Below, piece after piece: positions 41,915 through 51,112 of a DNA stretch of 64,000 nucleotides. Position numbers and translations under genes: made by a program. Positions within the stretch are counted from its first letter, which is position 1; each line of letters opens with the position of its first letter. Source of the DNA: Paenibacillus sp. SZ31 (GTDB lineage Bacteria; Bacillota; Bacilli; Paenibacillales; Paenibacillaceae); NCBI RefSeq assembly GCF_012912005.1, contig NZ_JABBEA010000021.1:23248-87247 (forward strand), written 5' to 3'. The notes under the pieces are model-generated. The model was not told where the DNA came from, searched no databases, and was given only the letters and a program-made list of their open reading frames with translations.

Positions 41915-42385
41915 GTGGCATCGATAGAATTAGAACCGATTCGTGATCTTTTGGTGAAAGCTTATGATACGACAATGGGAGAAGGGTGTACTCCTGAGAC
42001 GCAACAGAGCATTGAGGTTTTTGAGCAAAAGCATAACGTGAGATTGCCCGCAGCGTATCGCGCGCTTTTGCTCGAATTCGGTGCATGCAACTTCGGCGAT
42101 CCTGCCTTGTATTCGGTGAAAGAACTGGACTGGGCCTATCCCGAGTTTCTGGAAGCCTATCATGAATATGAGAGTGAATATGAGTTGCCAGCTGACCTCC
42201 AGCCTTTCCCCATTGGTGGATTCGGTGAAGGAAGTATGGCTATACTGGATCAGGTCTCAGGCAAGGTTTTGATGTTGATCCACGATGCAGGAGAACTGCC
42301 TCTTCGGGAGATTGCTGTGGACTTTAATGAATTAATGACGATGCTGGCTGAGTCGGCAATCTGGGTTCAGGAACAGATGGATTAA
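41915..42385 (+). CDS. SMI1/KNR4 (SUKH) family protein
   Basis: 156 residues, soluble. SUKH features: helix CTPETQQSIEVFEQKHNVRLP, AAYRALLLEFGACNFG, then PFPIGGFGEGSMAILDQVSGKVLMLIHDAGE (read in parts), which is the beta-sheet core in which a Gly-rich turn precedes a single-strand pair. Bacterial SUKH proteins are often immunity proteins to contact-dependent toxins, but many stand alone. No toxin gene adjoins. GTG start with AAAGGGGGAG. Followed 31 bases later by a LysR gene. Confidence 0.8.
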   Translation: MASIELEPIRDLLVKAYDTTMGEGCTPETQQSIEVFEQKHNVRLPAAYRALLLEFGACNFGDPALYSVKELDWAYPEFLEAYHEYESEYELPADLQPFPIGGFGEGSMAILDQVSGKVLMLIHDAGELPLREIAVDFNELMTMLAESAIWVQEQMD

Positions 42386-42416
42386 GAGTGTAGACGGAAG
42401 GAAGCGTAACATACGT

Positions 42417-43295
42417 ATGGATATCCGAAAGTTAAGATACTTTATCACCGTGGCGGAGGAGCTTCATTTCCACCGTGCAGCGGAAAAATTAAATATGACG
42501 CAACCACCGTTGAGCCAGCAGATTCAGAATTTAGAGGAAGAGCTTGGCGTAAAGTTGTTGGAACGCACAAGAAAAATGGTTCGTCTGACACCAGCAGGTG
42601 CCGTATTTCTGGAACAGGCCAGACTCATCCTGGCCCAACTTGATCGATCTATTCAGCTTACACAAAAGGCAGATCAGGGTATCATCGGGCATATAACCGT
42701 GGCGTTTGTGGATTCGGCTTCAGGGAGCATTATGGTGGATGTACTCAGGAAATTTCGCGCTGCGTACCCGCAGATTGAATTGACATTACGTGAGATGACT
42801 TCGTCCCAGCAATTGCAGGCACTGGAAGACGGACAGATCCATATTGGATTTCTGCGCTATCAGGAAGATACCCGCCATGTTTCGTTCCGTCCCTGTCAGA
42901 TGGAAACGTTGATTGCCGTGTTGCCAGATCATCACCCGATGGCTTCTCAGACTCAAGTTTCAATTCGAGAACTGGCGGATGAAGATTTTATTTTATTCCC
43001 AAGGCATCTGGGCTCTCCGTTCCATCGTCTCGTTCTGGATTATTGCAGAGCACATGGCGTAGACCCTCGAATTACGCAGGAAGCGATCCAGATGTATACG
43101 ATTGTGAATCTCGTTGCGGCTGGCATGGGCATTTCCATTGTTCCATCATCGGTGGATGTGTTCCAGCGAAAGGGTGTAGTCTTTCTTCCATTACAAGAAA
43201 ATCCGCCCTCCGTACCGTTGTACACGGCATGGCGGACGGATATGAATCAGGAAGTGATATCCCGTTTTATGAGCATAGTTGATGAATGCGTTTAA
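42417..43295 (+). CDS. LysR-type transcriptional regulator
   Basis: 292 residues with an N-terminal helix-turn-helix (MDIRKLRYFITVAEELHF, AAEKLNMTQPPLSQQIQNLE) and an effector domain (VAFVDSASGSIMVDVLRKF, AGMGISIVPSSV). The helix-turn-helix with HFHRAAEKLNMTQPPLS is typical of the CatR/BenM/CynR branch. Its stop overlaps the stop of the convergent aldo-keto reductase gene by four bases. Target and effector unknown. Confidence 0.87.
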   Translation: MDIRKLRYFITVAEELHFHRAAEKLNMTQPPLSQQIQNLEEELGVKLLERTRKMVRLTPAGAVFLEQARLILAQLDRSIQLTQKADQGIIGHITVAFVDSASGSIMVDVLRKFRAAYPQIELTLREMTSSQQLQALEDGQIHIGFLRYQEDTRHVSFRPCQMETLIAVLPDHHPMASQTQVSIRELADEDFILFPRHLGSPFHRLVLDYCRAHGVDPRITQEAIQMYTIVNLVAAGMGISIVPSSVDVFQRKGVVFLPLQENPPSVPLYTAWRTDMNQEVISRFMSIVDECV

Positions 43296-44281
43296 CCAGT
43301 CTTGGCTGGATCACGTTCAATCCACGGATTCAGTATTTCATCAATTCGAGACATGATCTCAGGGTCCAGTTTCACACCGGAAGCTTTTACATTTTCCAAT
43401 ACCTGCTCTGGCCGGGATGCACCGATAATGACGGAACTGACATACGAATGCTGAAGAACCCATGCTACAGCGAGTTGGGGGAGCGTTAGACCAATCTCTT
43501 TAGCGAGCGGAACAAGCTCTTGCACAGCGGTAAGAACATCTTCGCGTAACCACTGACCAGCCAATTTGTTGAAAAAGGGTGCTCCGGCTTCTCCAGCTGC
43601 ACGTGATCCGGTGGGTAATGCTTCGTTAGGTTCATATTTGCCTGATAGTATGCCCTGAGTAAGAGGAGACCATGTAATCTGTCCAAGTCCTGCTTGGTCA
43701 CTTGCAGATACCACTTCTTGTTCAATCACACGCCATAACATGGAATATTGGGGTTGACTTGCAATGAAGGGTACATGAAGTTCCCGCGCCAAAGCGGCTC
43801 CTCTTGCAATCTGATCCGCGTTCCATTCGCTTACGCCAATGTAGTGCACTTTGCCCTGACGCACCAGATCGGCAAACGCAAGAAACGTCTCTTCCAGCGG
43901 AGTATTGTTATCATAACGGTGAGCGTAATAGACATCGATGTAATCAGTCTGTAGGCGTCGCAATGAGCCATTGCAGGCTTCCATGATGTGTTTCCGGGAA
44001 AGTCCGCGGTCATTATGACCAGAGCCGGTGGGGTGACAGACTTTGGTGCACAGTTCAATACTTTCTCTTCGTACATCCTTAAGAGCCTGTCCTAATACGG
44101 ATTCTGCCTTGGTATTGGAGTATACGTCTGCGGTATCGAATGTGGTAATACCTGCATCCAATGCGGCTCGCACACAAGCTTCTGCTATACCATCCTCGAC
44201 TTGTGCTCCATGCGTAATCCAGTTGCCGAGTGAAATCTCACTGACGGTTAATCCACTGTTTCCTAATTTGCGATATTCCAT
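43292..44281 (-). CDS. Aldo/keto reductase
   Basis: 329-residue NADPH-dependent AKR of the (beta/alpha)8 type. The catalytic residues are in place: Asp and Tyr in FDTADVYSN, Lys in IELCTKVCHP and His in YYAHRYD (Tyr-His-Arg environment of the AKR11/IolS or Kv-beta-like branch). NADP binding is indicated by the C-terminal VIIGASRPEQVLEN. ATG with GGGAGGCGG upstream. It lies downstream of the PocR/AraC gene on the same strand (105 bases between) and could be co-regulated. Physiological substrate unknown. Confidence 0.88.
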   Translation of the reverse strand: MEYRKLGNSGLTVSEISLGNWITHGAQVEDGIAEACVRAALDAGITTFDTADVYSNTKAESVLGQALKDVRRESIELCTKVCHPTGSGHNDRGLSRKHIMEACNGSLRRLQTDYIDVYYAHRYDNNTPLEETFLAFADLVRQGKVHYIGVSEWNADQIARGAALARELHVPFIASQPQYSMLWRVIEQEVVSASDQAGLGQITWSPLTQGILSGKYEPNEALPTGSRAAGEAGAPFFNKLAGQWLREDVLTAVQELVPLAKEIGLTLPQLAVAWVLQHSYVSSVIIGASRPEQVLENVKASGVKLDPEIMSRIDEILNPWIERDPAKTG

Positions 44282-44386
44282 TCTTGCCGCCTCCCTAAGT
44301 CATCTGGACTCCATTGTAGCAATGGCAGATTAATAGGTGAAATATCTTTTAACCCCATCTTTGATACGAAAAAGATATCAGTGAAT

Positions 44387-45421
44387 TTACATTTTCTCTT
44401 GAATGTATTTGCGATAGAGAGCGGGCGTAATCTCCTCGAACTTTTTGAATATTTTGATAAAATATCCCGATTCATTGAATCCCAGCTCATCACTGATCTG
44501 TGAGACAGGCATGTCGGTGACCTCCAGCAATTGCTTGGCCCACTTGATTTTGAGCCGTGCCAGGTAGGTTGTGAAGTTCTCACCGGTTTCCTTGGCAAAC
44601 AGCCTGCTGAAATAACTCGGACTCAGGTGGCATAGATCGGCCATTTGTTTGAGTGAAACCTGCTCACTCTTGTGACTGTGAATGTATTCAAATGCAGGCT
44701 GGAGCACCGGGCTGGAGCTTTCCGTATCACTTGGGCTGTTTTTGAGATAGGCATCCGCAATCGCATTGGTCATCTCTTTTTTGATCGACTCGATATTACG
44801 AATGGAGTAACCCGGCAGAATGGTGGAGAGGTTCAGCGACTCCTGATTGCCTGACGCTTTCTCGAATATTTCCACTAACAGATTTTTGTTGAGGGCTTCT
44901 TCAACAATATAGTTGCAGAGCAGGGATAACATGTTGGAGATTTTTACAATCTCTTCATAGGTCATCACAGGTAGCTGGGCGTAATCGTCCTTTAATTCCT
45001 CCAGCTTGGCTGCATGCATGGGCACGTTCTTGGACGTGACAATCTGCTCCAGATCACTACCCTTTTCCGGATCGGCCAGCTTCACTTGTCCTGCCATCAC
45101 GGCACCGATATATTTGCCATCGATTGTGATTGGAATCGCGATATCAATAATGTTGAAATGGCATAGATAGACATAGGGCTCATTCAACCGAACCGCTTCC
45201 AGACCGCCGCGCGAATCACATTTTTGGCAGTAGGGGAGAAGTTCGGGGTCTTTGCGTACATTCTGGCAGAAGGCCTGACAGCTGCTGTGACTGGTTATGG
45301 GAATGCCTTTATAGTCAACGGTGAGGATCGCGAGTTTGGTAACTGTGGCAAGAGAATCCTGTAGACGCTTCCATTTATTAAGGTCGAGAATTTTATTGAT
45401 ATGCAGATATTCTTTAATCAT
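44387..45421 (-). CDS. PocR-type AraC family regulator (likely activator of gldA-dhaKL)
   Basis: 344 residues. N-terminal PocR sensory domain (about 10-175): Cys-rich SCQAFCQNVRKDPELLPYCQ then KCDSRGGLEAVR and PITIDGKYIGAVMAGQV. This fold is known to sense small hydrocarbon derivatives such as 1,3-propanediol. The C-terminal AraC domain (about 240-340) has two helix-turn-helix motifs (SLKQMADLCHLSPSYFSRLF; PVSQISDELGFNESGYFIKIF). ATG with GGAGGT upstream. It is divergent from gldA-dhaKL, so it most likely controls glycerol/dihydroxyacetone use; the effector could be glycerol or dihydroxyacetone. Confidence 0.88.
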   Translation of the reverse strand: MIKEYLHINKILDLNKWKRLQDSLATVTKLAILTVDYKGIPITSHSSCQAFCQNVRKDPELLPYCQKCDSRGGLEAVRLNEPYVYLCHFNIIDIAIPITIDGKYIGAVMAGQVKLADPEKGSDLEQIVTSKNVPMHAAKLEELKDDYAQLPVMTYEEIVKISNMLSLLCNYIVEEALNKNLLVEIFEKASGNQESLNLSTILPGYSIRNIESIKKEMTNAIADAYLKNSPSDTESSSPVLQPAFEYIHSHKSEQVSLKQMADLCHLSPSYFSRLFAKETGENFTTYLARLKIKWAKQLLEVTDMPVSQISDELGFNESGYFIKIFKKFEEITPALYRKYIQEKM

Positions 45422-45726
45422 TGGATGAAACCTCCATAGCTAACCTGATTCATGATGTAGGCCGTTAAAAGTTAGCAAGTTGTACATATTAAGATGTAAG
45501 GGTGACGGGTAATGTATAATGGGAGGTCAAAATTCAACCATCTCATGACAATAACATACCATGATTGCGCTAAAAAGCAAAAATTTACGATTGAAAATTA
45601 TAATAATTTGTTATCAAAGTCCACTGTAAACCTGCTGCTCATGCGTTATATTAAGGTCAATTGTAAGAAATTAAAATTTGATCTAATGACTACACTATTT
45701 CATATCCTTAGGAGGCATATATTAAT
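45422..45726. other. pocR-like / gldA divergent intergenic region
   Basis: 305 AT-rich bases. A weak candidate gldA promoter is TTGTAA, 17 bases, TAATGA around 45660-45690, and an AGGAGG site lies before gldA. A 72-codon frame here overlaps gldA and is not supported. No cre box was recognised. Confidence 0.35.
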
Positions 45727-46869
45727 ATGAGAAAAGCATTTATCAGCCCAACCAAATATGTACAAGGCGAAGATGAGTTGTTGAACCTGGGGTACTTTGT
45801 TAAATCCTTCGGAGAATCAGCCTTGCTGATTGCACATCCGGATGATGTACAGCGTGTAAAAGCGAAGCTGGATGCAACAGCAGAGAAATTCAATATTACG
45901 TTTGTTGAAAGCGGTTTTAAAGGGGAATGTTCCCGTGAGGAAGTTGCTCGTCTGCAAGCGATCGCGAAGGAAAAAGGATGTGACTCTACCATCGGTCTGG
46001 GTGGCGGTAAAGCGATCGATGCTGCGAAATGTGTAGCTGAAGGCGAAGCACTGATCATCTGTCCAACGATTGCGGCAACAGACGCACCGACAAGTCACTC
46101 GGCTGTATTGTACACACCGGATGGTTCTTTCGATGACTATGCTTACTTCAAACAAAGCCCAAGTGTGGTACTCGTTGATACGACGGTAATCGCTAACGCA
46201 CCAACACGTTTTCTCGTATCCGGTATGGGAGATGCGCTCTCTACATACTTCGAAGCAAGAGCAACAGCGAAATCCTATTCCCGTGTAAACGCAAGTCTTC
46301 CAATGGGTTCCCGCGAAGGATATACACCTTCTGCAGTAGGTACGAATGCGGCACTTGCACTGGCAAAACTGTGTTATGAAATGCTGCTGACTGACGGAGC
46401 GAAAGCGAAAGTAGCCAGTGATAGCAACGTTGTGACTCAAGCACTGGAAAACATCGTTGAGACCAACATTCTGTTGTCTGGTCTTGGATTCGAAAGTGGC
46501 GGTCTGGCGGCAGCACATGCGATCCACAACGGTTTGACTGTTCTCGAGGGTACACATCACTTCTTCCATGGTGAAAAAGTATCCTTCGGTACAATCGCAC
46601 AACTCGTGCTCGAAAATGCACCAACCGAAGAGCTGCATGAAGTCATGGACTTCTGTCTCGAAGTGGGACTGCCGATCAGCTTGGCGGATATCGGTGTAGA
46701 CACGATTAGTCAGGAAGAGCTGTTGAAAGTGGCAGAGATCGCTTGTATTCCAGAAGAATCGATTCACGCGATGCCGTTCCCGATCACCGTTCCTGAAGTG
46801 GCTGCTGCCATTGCAGCCGCTGACCGCATGGGTCGTGAGTACAAAGCAGCTCGCCGGGAGGCAAAATAA
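45727..46869 (+). CDS. gldA: Glycerol dehydrogenase (NAD+, metal-dependent)
   Basis: 380-residue iron-containing-ADH superfamily enzyme oxidising glycerol to dihydroxyacetone with NAD+. NAD site GLGGGKAIDAAKC. Metal ligands: Asp in SGMGDALSTYFEA and the two His in AAAHAIHNGL and THHFFHGEKV, as in B. stearothermophilus GldA. The TDAPTSHSAVLYT segment binds the nicotinamide. AGGAGG about ten bases before the ATG. The stop overlaps the dhaKL start by one base (TAATG), giving direct coupling to the kinase that consumes its product. Confidence 0.94.
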   Translation: MRKAFISPTKYVQGEDELLNLGYFVKSFGESALLIAHPDDVQRVKAKLDATAEKFNITFVESGFKGECSREEVARLQAIAKEKGCDSTIGLGGGKAIDAAKCVAEGEALIICPTIAATDAPTSHSAVLYTPDGSFDDYAYFKQSPSVVLVDTTVIANAPTRFLVSGMGDALSTYFEARATAKSYSRVNASLPMGSREGYTPSAVGTNAALALAKLCYEMLLTDGAKAKVASDSNVVTQALENIVETNILLSGLGFESGGLAAAHAIHNGLTVLEGTHHFFHGEKVSFGTIAQLVLENAPTEELHEVMDFCLEVGLPISLADIGVDTISQEELLKVAEIACIPEESIHAMPFPITVPEVAAAIAAADRMGREYKAARREAK

Positions 46870-48638
46870 TGAAGAAAATTATTAACCAAGCAGAACATGT
46901 TGTTATGGAAATGTGTAACGGGATTGCGCTTGCGCACCCGGAGCTTGAATTTCTGAAAAAATATAAAGTCATTAAACGCAGAGAGATTCAGGCCGATAAA
47001 GTCAGCCTGATCAGTGGCGGTGGCAGTGGACATGAACCAGCTCACGCAGGTTATGTGGGGAAAGGTATGCTGGATGCAGCGGTATGTGGAGATGTGTTCG
47101 CATCTCCTTCCCAAATCCAGGTGTACCAAGCAATCAAGGCAACAGCCAGCAACAAGGGTACACTTTTGATCATCAAGAACTACAGCGGTGACATGATGAA
47201 CTTCAAGAATGCAGCGCATCTGGCAGAAGAGGATGGCATCGACGTACAATATGTACGCGTTGAGGATGACATCGCTGTACAAGACAGCTTGTATACCGTT
47301 GGACGTCGCGGCGTTGCCGGAACTGTACTGGTTCACAAGATTGCCGGAGCAGCAGCCGAAGAAGGCCGCAGCCTGGCAGATGTGAAATCCGTTGCCGAGA
47401 AAGCAGCTCAGAACGTGCGCAGTATTGGTTTTGGATTCACATCCTGTACCGTACCCGCCAAAGGCACGCCTACATTCGAAATTGCTGAAGATGAGATGGA
47501 ATTCGGCGTAGGGATTCATGGTGAGCCAGGAATTCGTCGGGAGAAAATTGTATCGGCTGATGAATTGGCAGGACGTATGGTCGAAACATTGCTCGCAGAT
47601 ATGAAGCTGGATAAGGATACATCCGCTGAGATTGCGGTGCTCGTGAATGGTTTTGGTGCAACGCCACTGCAAGAACTGTATCTGCTCAACAATTCCGTTC
47701 AACGTGAGCTTGCTGGACATGCAGGCCTCAATGTAGCTACTACATTTGTAGGCAACTACATGACAAGTATTGATATGGCGGGTGCATCGGTTACGATCCT
47801 GAAACTGGATGATGAACTGAAGTCATTGTTATTTAAGGAAAGTGATACTCCTGCATTTAAAGTATCCGGTCCTCCTGTAGCACAAGTGGCGTATTCCGAA
47901 GCGCTGGAAGCTGTCGTGGGTGAAGATGCTCCGGTATCTTATGAAGTGGAGACGCCTGCAACATCTGCGGTGATCAGCAACAATCAATTCTCCCTGGACA
48001 ATGTCGTCTACCTGATCGATAAAATGGGTGAGATCATCATCAAGAATGAAGTACCATTCTGTGAACTGGATTCCCATGCTGGTGATGGCGATTTCGGTAT
48101 GAGTGTGGCAAAAGGCTTCCGCCAGTTGAAACGCGAATGGAATCACATCATTAACGAAGATAAAAAAGATATCGGTTCATTCCTCGATGCATGTTCCTTG
48201 GTTATCATGGAATATTGTGGCGGCGCATCCGGCCCGATCTGGGGTTCAGCATTCCGTGCGGCCGGCAAAGCAGTAGGGGGTAAACAGCAGCTGAACGTTG
48301 CTGAATTTGCTGAGATGATTCATGCAGCTGTGCAAGGAATTCAGTCTACAGGAGAACGCTCCTTCGGACGTGGTGCTGTTGTAGGCGACAAGACCTTGAT
48401 CGATGCACTCGTTCCGTGTGCTGATTCCTGGACACAAAGTGCGGAGTCTGGAGATGATTTCAAAACCGCATTTGCCAAAGGTGCAGCAGCTGCCGTTGAA
48501 GGTGCGAAGAAAACCGAAGACATCGTTGCACGTATGGGCCGAGCAGGTACTGTCGGCGATCGCAGTCTGGGCTACCCTGATGCTGGCGCATACGCATTGG
48601 GTGTTATTTTCACAGAGTTGTCCGAGGCGATGAAATAA
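46869..48638 (+). CDS. dhaKL: Dihydroxyacetone kinase, fused DhaK-DhaL (ATP-dependent)
   Basis: 589-residue enzyme phosphorylating dihydroxyacetone to DHAP. The DhaK domain (about 1-330) has SGGGSGHEPAHAGYVG and the covalent substrate His217 in GVGIHGEPG. The DhaL domain (about 370-589) has the Mg-binding aspartates in LDSHAGDGDFG and the ATP-lid GGASGPIWGSAF. The fusion of both domains in one chain marks the ATP-dependent type (as in Citrobacter DhaK) rather than the PTS-dependent DhaKLM complex. With gldA it forms a two-step route from glycerol to glycolysis. Confidence 0.94.
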   Translation: MKKIINQAEHVVMEMCNGIALAHPELEFLKKYKVIKRREIQADKVSLISGGGSGHEPAHAGYVGKGMLDAAVCGDVFASPSQIQVYQAIKATASNKGTLLIIKNYSGDMMNFKNAAHLAEEDGIDVQYVRVEDDIAVQDSLYTVGRRGVAGTVLVHKIAGAAAEEGRSLADVKSVAEKAAQNVRSIGFGFTSCTVPAKGTPTFEIAEDEMEFGVGIHGEPGIRREKIVSADELAGRMVETLLADMKLDKDTSAEIAVLVNGFGATPLQELYLLNNSVQRELAGHAGLNVATTFVGNYMTSIDMAGASVTILKLDDELKSLLFKESDTPAFKVSGPPVAQVAYSEALEAVVGEDAPVSYEVETPATSAVISNNQFSLDNVVYLIDKMGEIIIKNEVPFCELDSHAGDGDFGMSVAKGFRQLKREWNHIINEDKKDIGSFLDACSLVIMEYCGGASGPIWGSAFRAAGKAVGGKQQLNVAEFAEMIHAAVQGIQSTGERSFGRGAVVGDKTLIDALVPCADSWTQSAESGDDFKTAFAKGAAAAVEGAKKTEDIVARMGRAGTVGDRSLGYPDAGAYALGVIFTELSEAMK

Positions 48639-48703
48639 GGAATGTTGGTAAAAAATTAGATTATTTCGATGAGAAATATATATGTATAAAGTGTTCTTAC
48701 CGC

Positions 48704-48736
48704 AAAAGAAGTATCACACAGTGATGCTTCTTTTTT
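48704..48736 (+). terminator. Terminator after gldA-dhaKL
   Basis: 14-bp stem (48704-48717 with 48721-48734, one G-T pair), ACA loop and T run. Confidence 0.85.
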
Positions 48737-48824
48737 GTATTGAAATGTCGATTTTTATGCATATAAATACATATAATGGAATATTTGGTTCATAATTTCG
48801 CCATGAATTTAAATAAATAGGTTG

Positions 48825-48852
48825 TTGAAAATGCCTTCTAACTTGTTATAAT
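48825..48852 (+). promoter_or_regulatory. Promoter of the siderophore transporter operon
   Basis: TTGAAA (48825-48830), 16-base spacer, TATAAT (48847-48852). Start near 48859, placing the Fur box just downstream of the start site. Confidence 0.65.
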
Positions 48853-48867
48853 ATAACCTATTGATAT

Positions 48868-48882
48868 TGATAATCACTATCA
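48868..48882. promoter_or_regulatory. Fur box
   Basis: TGATAAT-C-ACTATCA differs at one position from the 7-1-7 Fur consensus TGATAAT-N-ATTATCA. It lies about +10 to +24 of the predicted transcript, fitting iron-dependent repression. Confidence 0.82.
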
Positions 48883-49032
48883 TTTGTTGTTTTGTTACTC
48901 AGCACTACAGTGAAAAGGGGTCAAAATTATTCTCTAAATTTACGTCTGAGGAGGTATATGATACTGAGTTTATCCAACACAGTACGCTGCGTGGGAATCC
49001 AAATTTTCTAAATCTAGGGGGATATAAATTAA

Positions 49033-50070
49033 ATGAGAAAGTCTATTTCTTCAAAATTAATGTTTATCATGGTTGCAGCTTTAACTTTGGTGTTGGCAGC
49101 TTGTTCAAGTAATGAACCTGCTACGACGGATACTGCGAATACAGAGGCTACAACTTCCGATGCTGCTACTACAGCTACACCCACAACTGTTGAAATTACG
49201 GATGCTCATGGAACGGTAACTGTGCCTGTAAATCCAACGAAGGTCGTTGCGCTGGATAACAGAACATTTGAGACTCTGTCCACTTGGGGCGTCAAATTAG
49301 CAGCAGCGCCGAAGGATGTAATGCCTGCGGATTCACCATATGTGGCGGATGAATCGGTACAAAATATTGGAAATCATCGTGAACCAAACCTTGAACTATT
49401 GGCATCAATACAGCCTGACCTTGTCATTGTTGGTCAACGATTCGCTAGCTACTATGAAGACATCAAAAAATTAGTGCCTAATGCAGCAGTGATCGACCTT
49501 AATATTGAGCTTGAAGAAACAGCATCACCTGGAGAAAACTTTGTTAATGGCCTTAAAGATGCAACAACCAATTTGGGAAAAGTTTTCGAGAAGCAAGAAG
49601 AAGCTGCCCAACTGATTGCTGATTTTGATAAAGCTATTGAAGAAGCTAAGGCTGCTTATAATGGTGAAGATAAAATTATGAGCGTTGTCGTTTCTGGTGG
49701 AAACATCGGTTTCTCGGCTCCTCTTACTGGACGTGTGTGGGGACCATTGTATGACATTTTCGGCTGGGTTCCGGCCCTAGAAGTGGACAAATCTTCTTCT
49801 GATCATCAAGGTGATGATATTTCTGTTGAAGCGATCGCCCAAAGCAATCCGGATTGGATTTTCGTACTGGATCGGGATGCAGCTGTATCTGCTGAAGAAG
49901 GTGCCGTTCCGGCTCAGGACGTTATTGATAACTCACCTGCTCTGAAAAACACCACTGCTATTACTCAAAAACAAATCCTGTATGCTCCAAACGACACGTA
50001 CACCAATGAATCCATCGAAACGTTCTTAGAGTTGATTAACAACCTTACGAAAGCTTTAGCTAAACAGTAA
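49033..50070 (+). CDS. Siderophore-binding lipoprotein, YclQ/CeuA-like
   Basis: 345-residue extracellular receptor. Lipobox LAAC with Cys24 followed by a Thr/Ala-rich linker (about 25-52), then the FecB/PeriBP fold: VVALDNRTFETLSTWGV, NLELLASIQPDLVIVGQRF and IFGWVPALEVD. The motif set is closest to YclQ, the petrobactin receptor of B. subtilis, and to CeuA, both of which take catecholate-type siderophores. GGGGGAT upstream of the ATG. First gene of a four-gene Fur-controlled operon. The actual ligand is inferred. Confidence 0.88.
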   Translation: MRKSISSKLMFIMVAALTLVLAACSSNEPATTDTANTEATTSDAATTATPTTVEITDAHGTVTVPVNPTKVVALDNRTFETLSTWGVKLAAAPKDVMPADSPYVADESVQNIGNHREPNLELLASIQPDLVIVGQRFASYYEDIKKLVPNAAVIDLNIELEETASPGENFVNGLKDATTNLGKVFEKQEEAAQLIADFDKAIEEAKAAYNGEDKIMSVVVSGGNIGFSAPLTGRVWGPLYDIFGWVPALEVDKSSSDHQGDDISVEAIAQSNPDWIFVLDRDAAVSAEEGAVPAQDVIDNSPALKNTTAITQKQILYAPNDTYTNESIETFLELINNLTKALAKQ

Positions 50071-50086
50071 AAAGGAGTATGCTGCA

Positions 50087-51112
50087 GTGCAGAAAAATTT
50101 AATACCAAAATTAGCTGGGGTTGAGAATTCTCAACCCCAGCGTCATAATCCGAAAAAGCTATGGACTATACCTTTTATCACTGCGATTATAGCCACTATT
50201 ATTTTAGGCATTACATCACTGCTTATTGGAGTCTATGACATACGAGGACAAGCGGATGGAATGGAGATGTTCTTCATTACTCGTGTCCCACGAACTGTTG
50301 CATTAATGCTTACCGGTGCCGCCATGGCAATGGCAGGACTGGTCATGCAGCTTATTACACAGAATCGCTTGGTGGAACCTACCACAACCGGAACAATGGA
50401 ATGGTCAGGACTGGGGATCATGTTTATTTATCTGGTCTTTCCTGCTCCGAGCTTAACGCTAAGAATGACGGGTGCAATCATTTTTTCTTTTATAGGAACG
50501 ATGATTTTTTTTATGTTTCTAAAGAAAGTTAAACTCCGTTCGTCTTTGGTTGTCCCGATTATTGGGATGATGCTTGGAGCTGTCATTTCTGCATTTTCAA
50601 CTTTCGTTGGGCTTGTGTTCCAAATGACTCAAAATATCGAAAGCTGGTTTGCAGGTTCCTTCTCATCTGTGCAAATTGGCAGGTATGAATATTTATGGCT
50701 CATCGTATTGGTGACTATTCTTATATTTGTTTTTGCTGATCGGCTGACATTAGCCGGACTAGGAGAAGATGTCGCTACCAGTCTTGGCGTAAATTATGAC
50801 AGGATCATTCTTTTGGGTACTGCGCTTATTTCACTAGCCGTTGGAATCGTTGCAGCGGTCATTGGGAACTTGCCTTTTCTAGGGTTAATTGTCCCCAATA
50901 TTGTTTCCATGTTTAGGGGTGACGATCTCAGGAGCAATTTACCATGGGTGTGCTTATTAGGGATGGGCAGTATCATTGTGTGTGATATCCTGTCTCGTGT
51001 CATTATTATGCCTTTTGAAATACCTGTCTCGATGATCCTTGGAACAGTGGGAGCCGTCGTATTCATTGTCATTTTGTTAAGACAAAGGCGGTCAACAAGG
51101 AGGGTAAGATGA
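50087..51112 (+). CDS. Iron-siderophore ABC permease, YclN-like (FecCD family)
   Basis: 341-residue membrane permease with about nine to ten helices. FecCD motifs: RVPRTVALMLTGAAMAMAGLVMQ (read in parts), SFSSVQIGRYEYLW, EDVATSLGV and the GNLPFLGLIVPNIVSMFRG segment that contacts the ATPase. GTG start with AAGGAG upstream, 16 bases after the receptor gene. Ends with ATGA overlap into the partner permease. Forms a heterodimer with it by analogy to YclN/YclO. Confidence 0.9.
   Translation: MQKNLIPKLAGVENSQPQRHNPKKLWTIPFITAIIATIILGITSLLIGVYDIRGQADGMEMFFITRVPRTVALMLTGAAMAMAGLVMQLITQNRLVEPTTTGTMEWSGLGIMFIYLVFPAPSLTLRMTGAIIFSFIGTMIFFMFLKKVKLRSSLVVPIIGMMLGAVISAFSTFVGLVFQMTQNIESWFAGSFSSVQIGRYEYLWLIVLVTILIFVFADRLTLAGLGEDVATSLGVNYDRIILLGTALISLAVGIVAAVIGNLPFLGLIVPNIVSMFRGDDLRSNLPWVCLLGMGSIIVCDILSRVIIMPFEIPVSMILGTVGAVVFIVILLRQRRSTRRVR

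Larger units (their letters stand above)
48639..49032. other. dhaKL to siderophore operon intergenic region
   Basis: 394 AT-rich bases holding the dhaKL terminator, the promoter and Fur box, and a leader of about 170 bases. An 83-codon frame at 48861-49112 overlaps the binding-protein gene in another frame and is rejected. Confidence 0.5.

Noticed and set aside
45512..45730. 72-codon frame before gldA
   Set aside because: AT-rich, no ribosome binding site, and overlaps the start of gldA in another frame.
48861..49112. 83-codon frame across the Fur box and siderophore receptor start
   Set aside because: Overlaps the receptor gene out of frame and begins within the operator.
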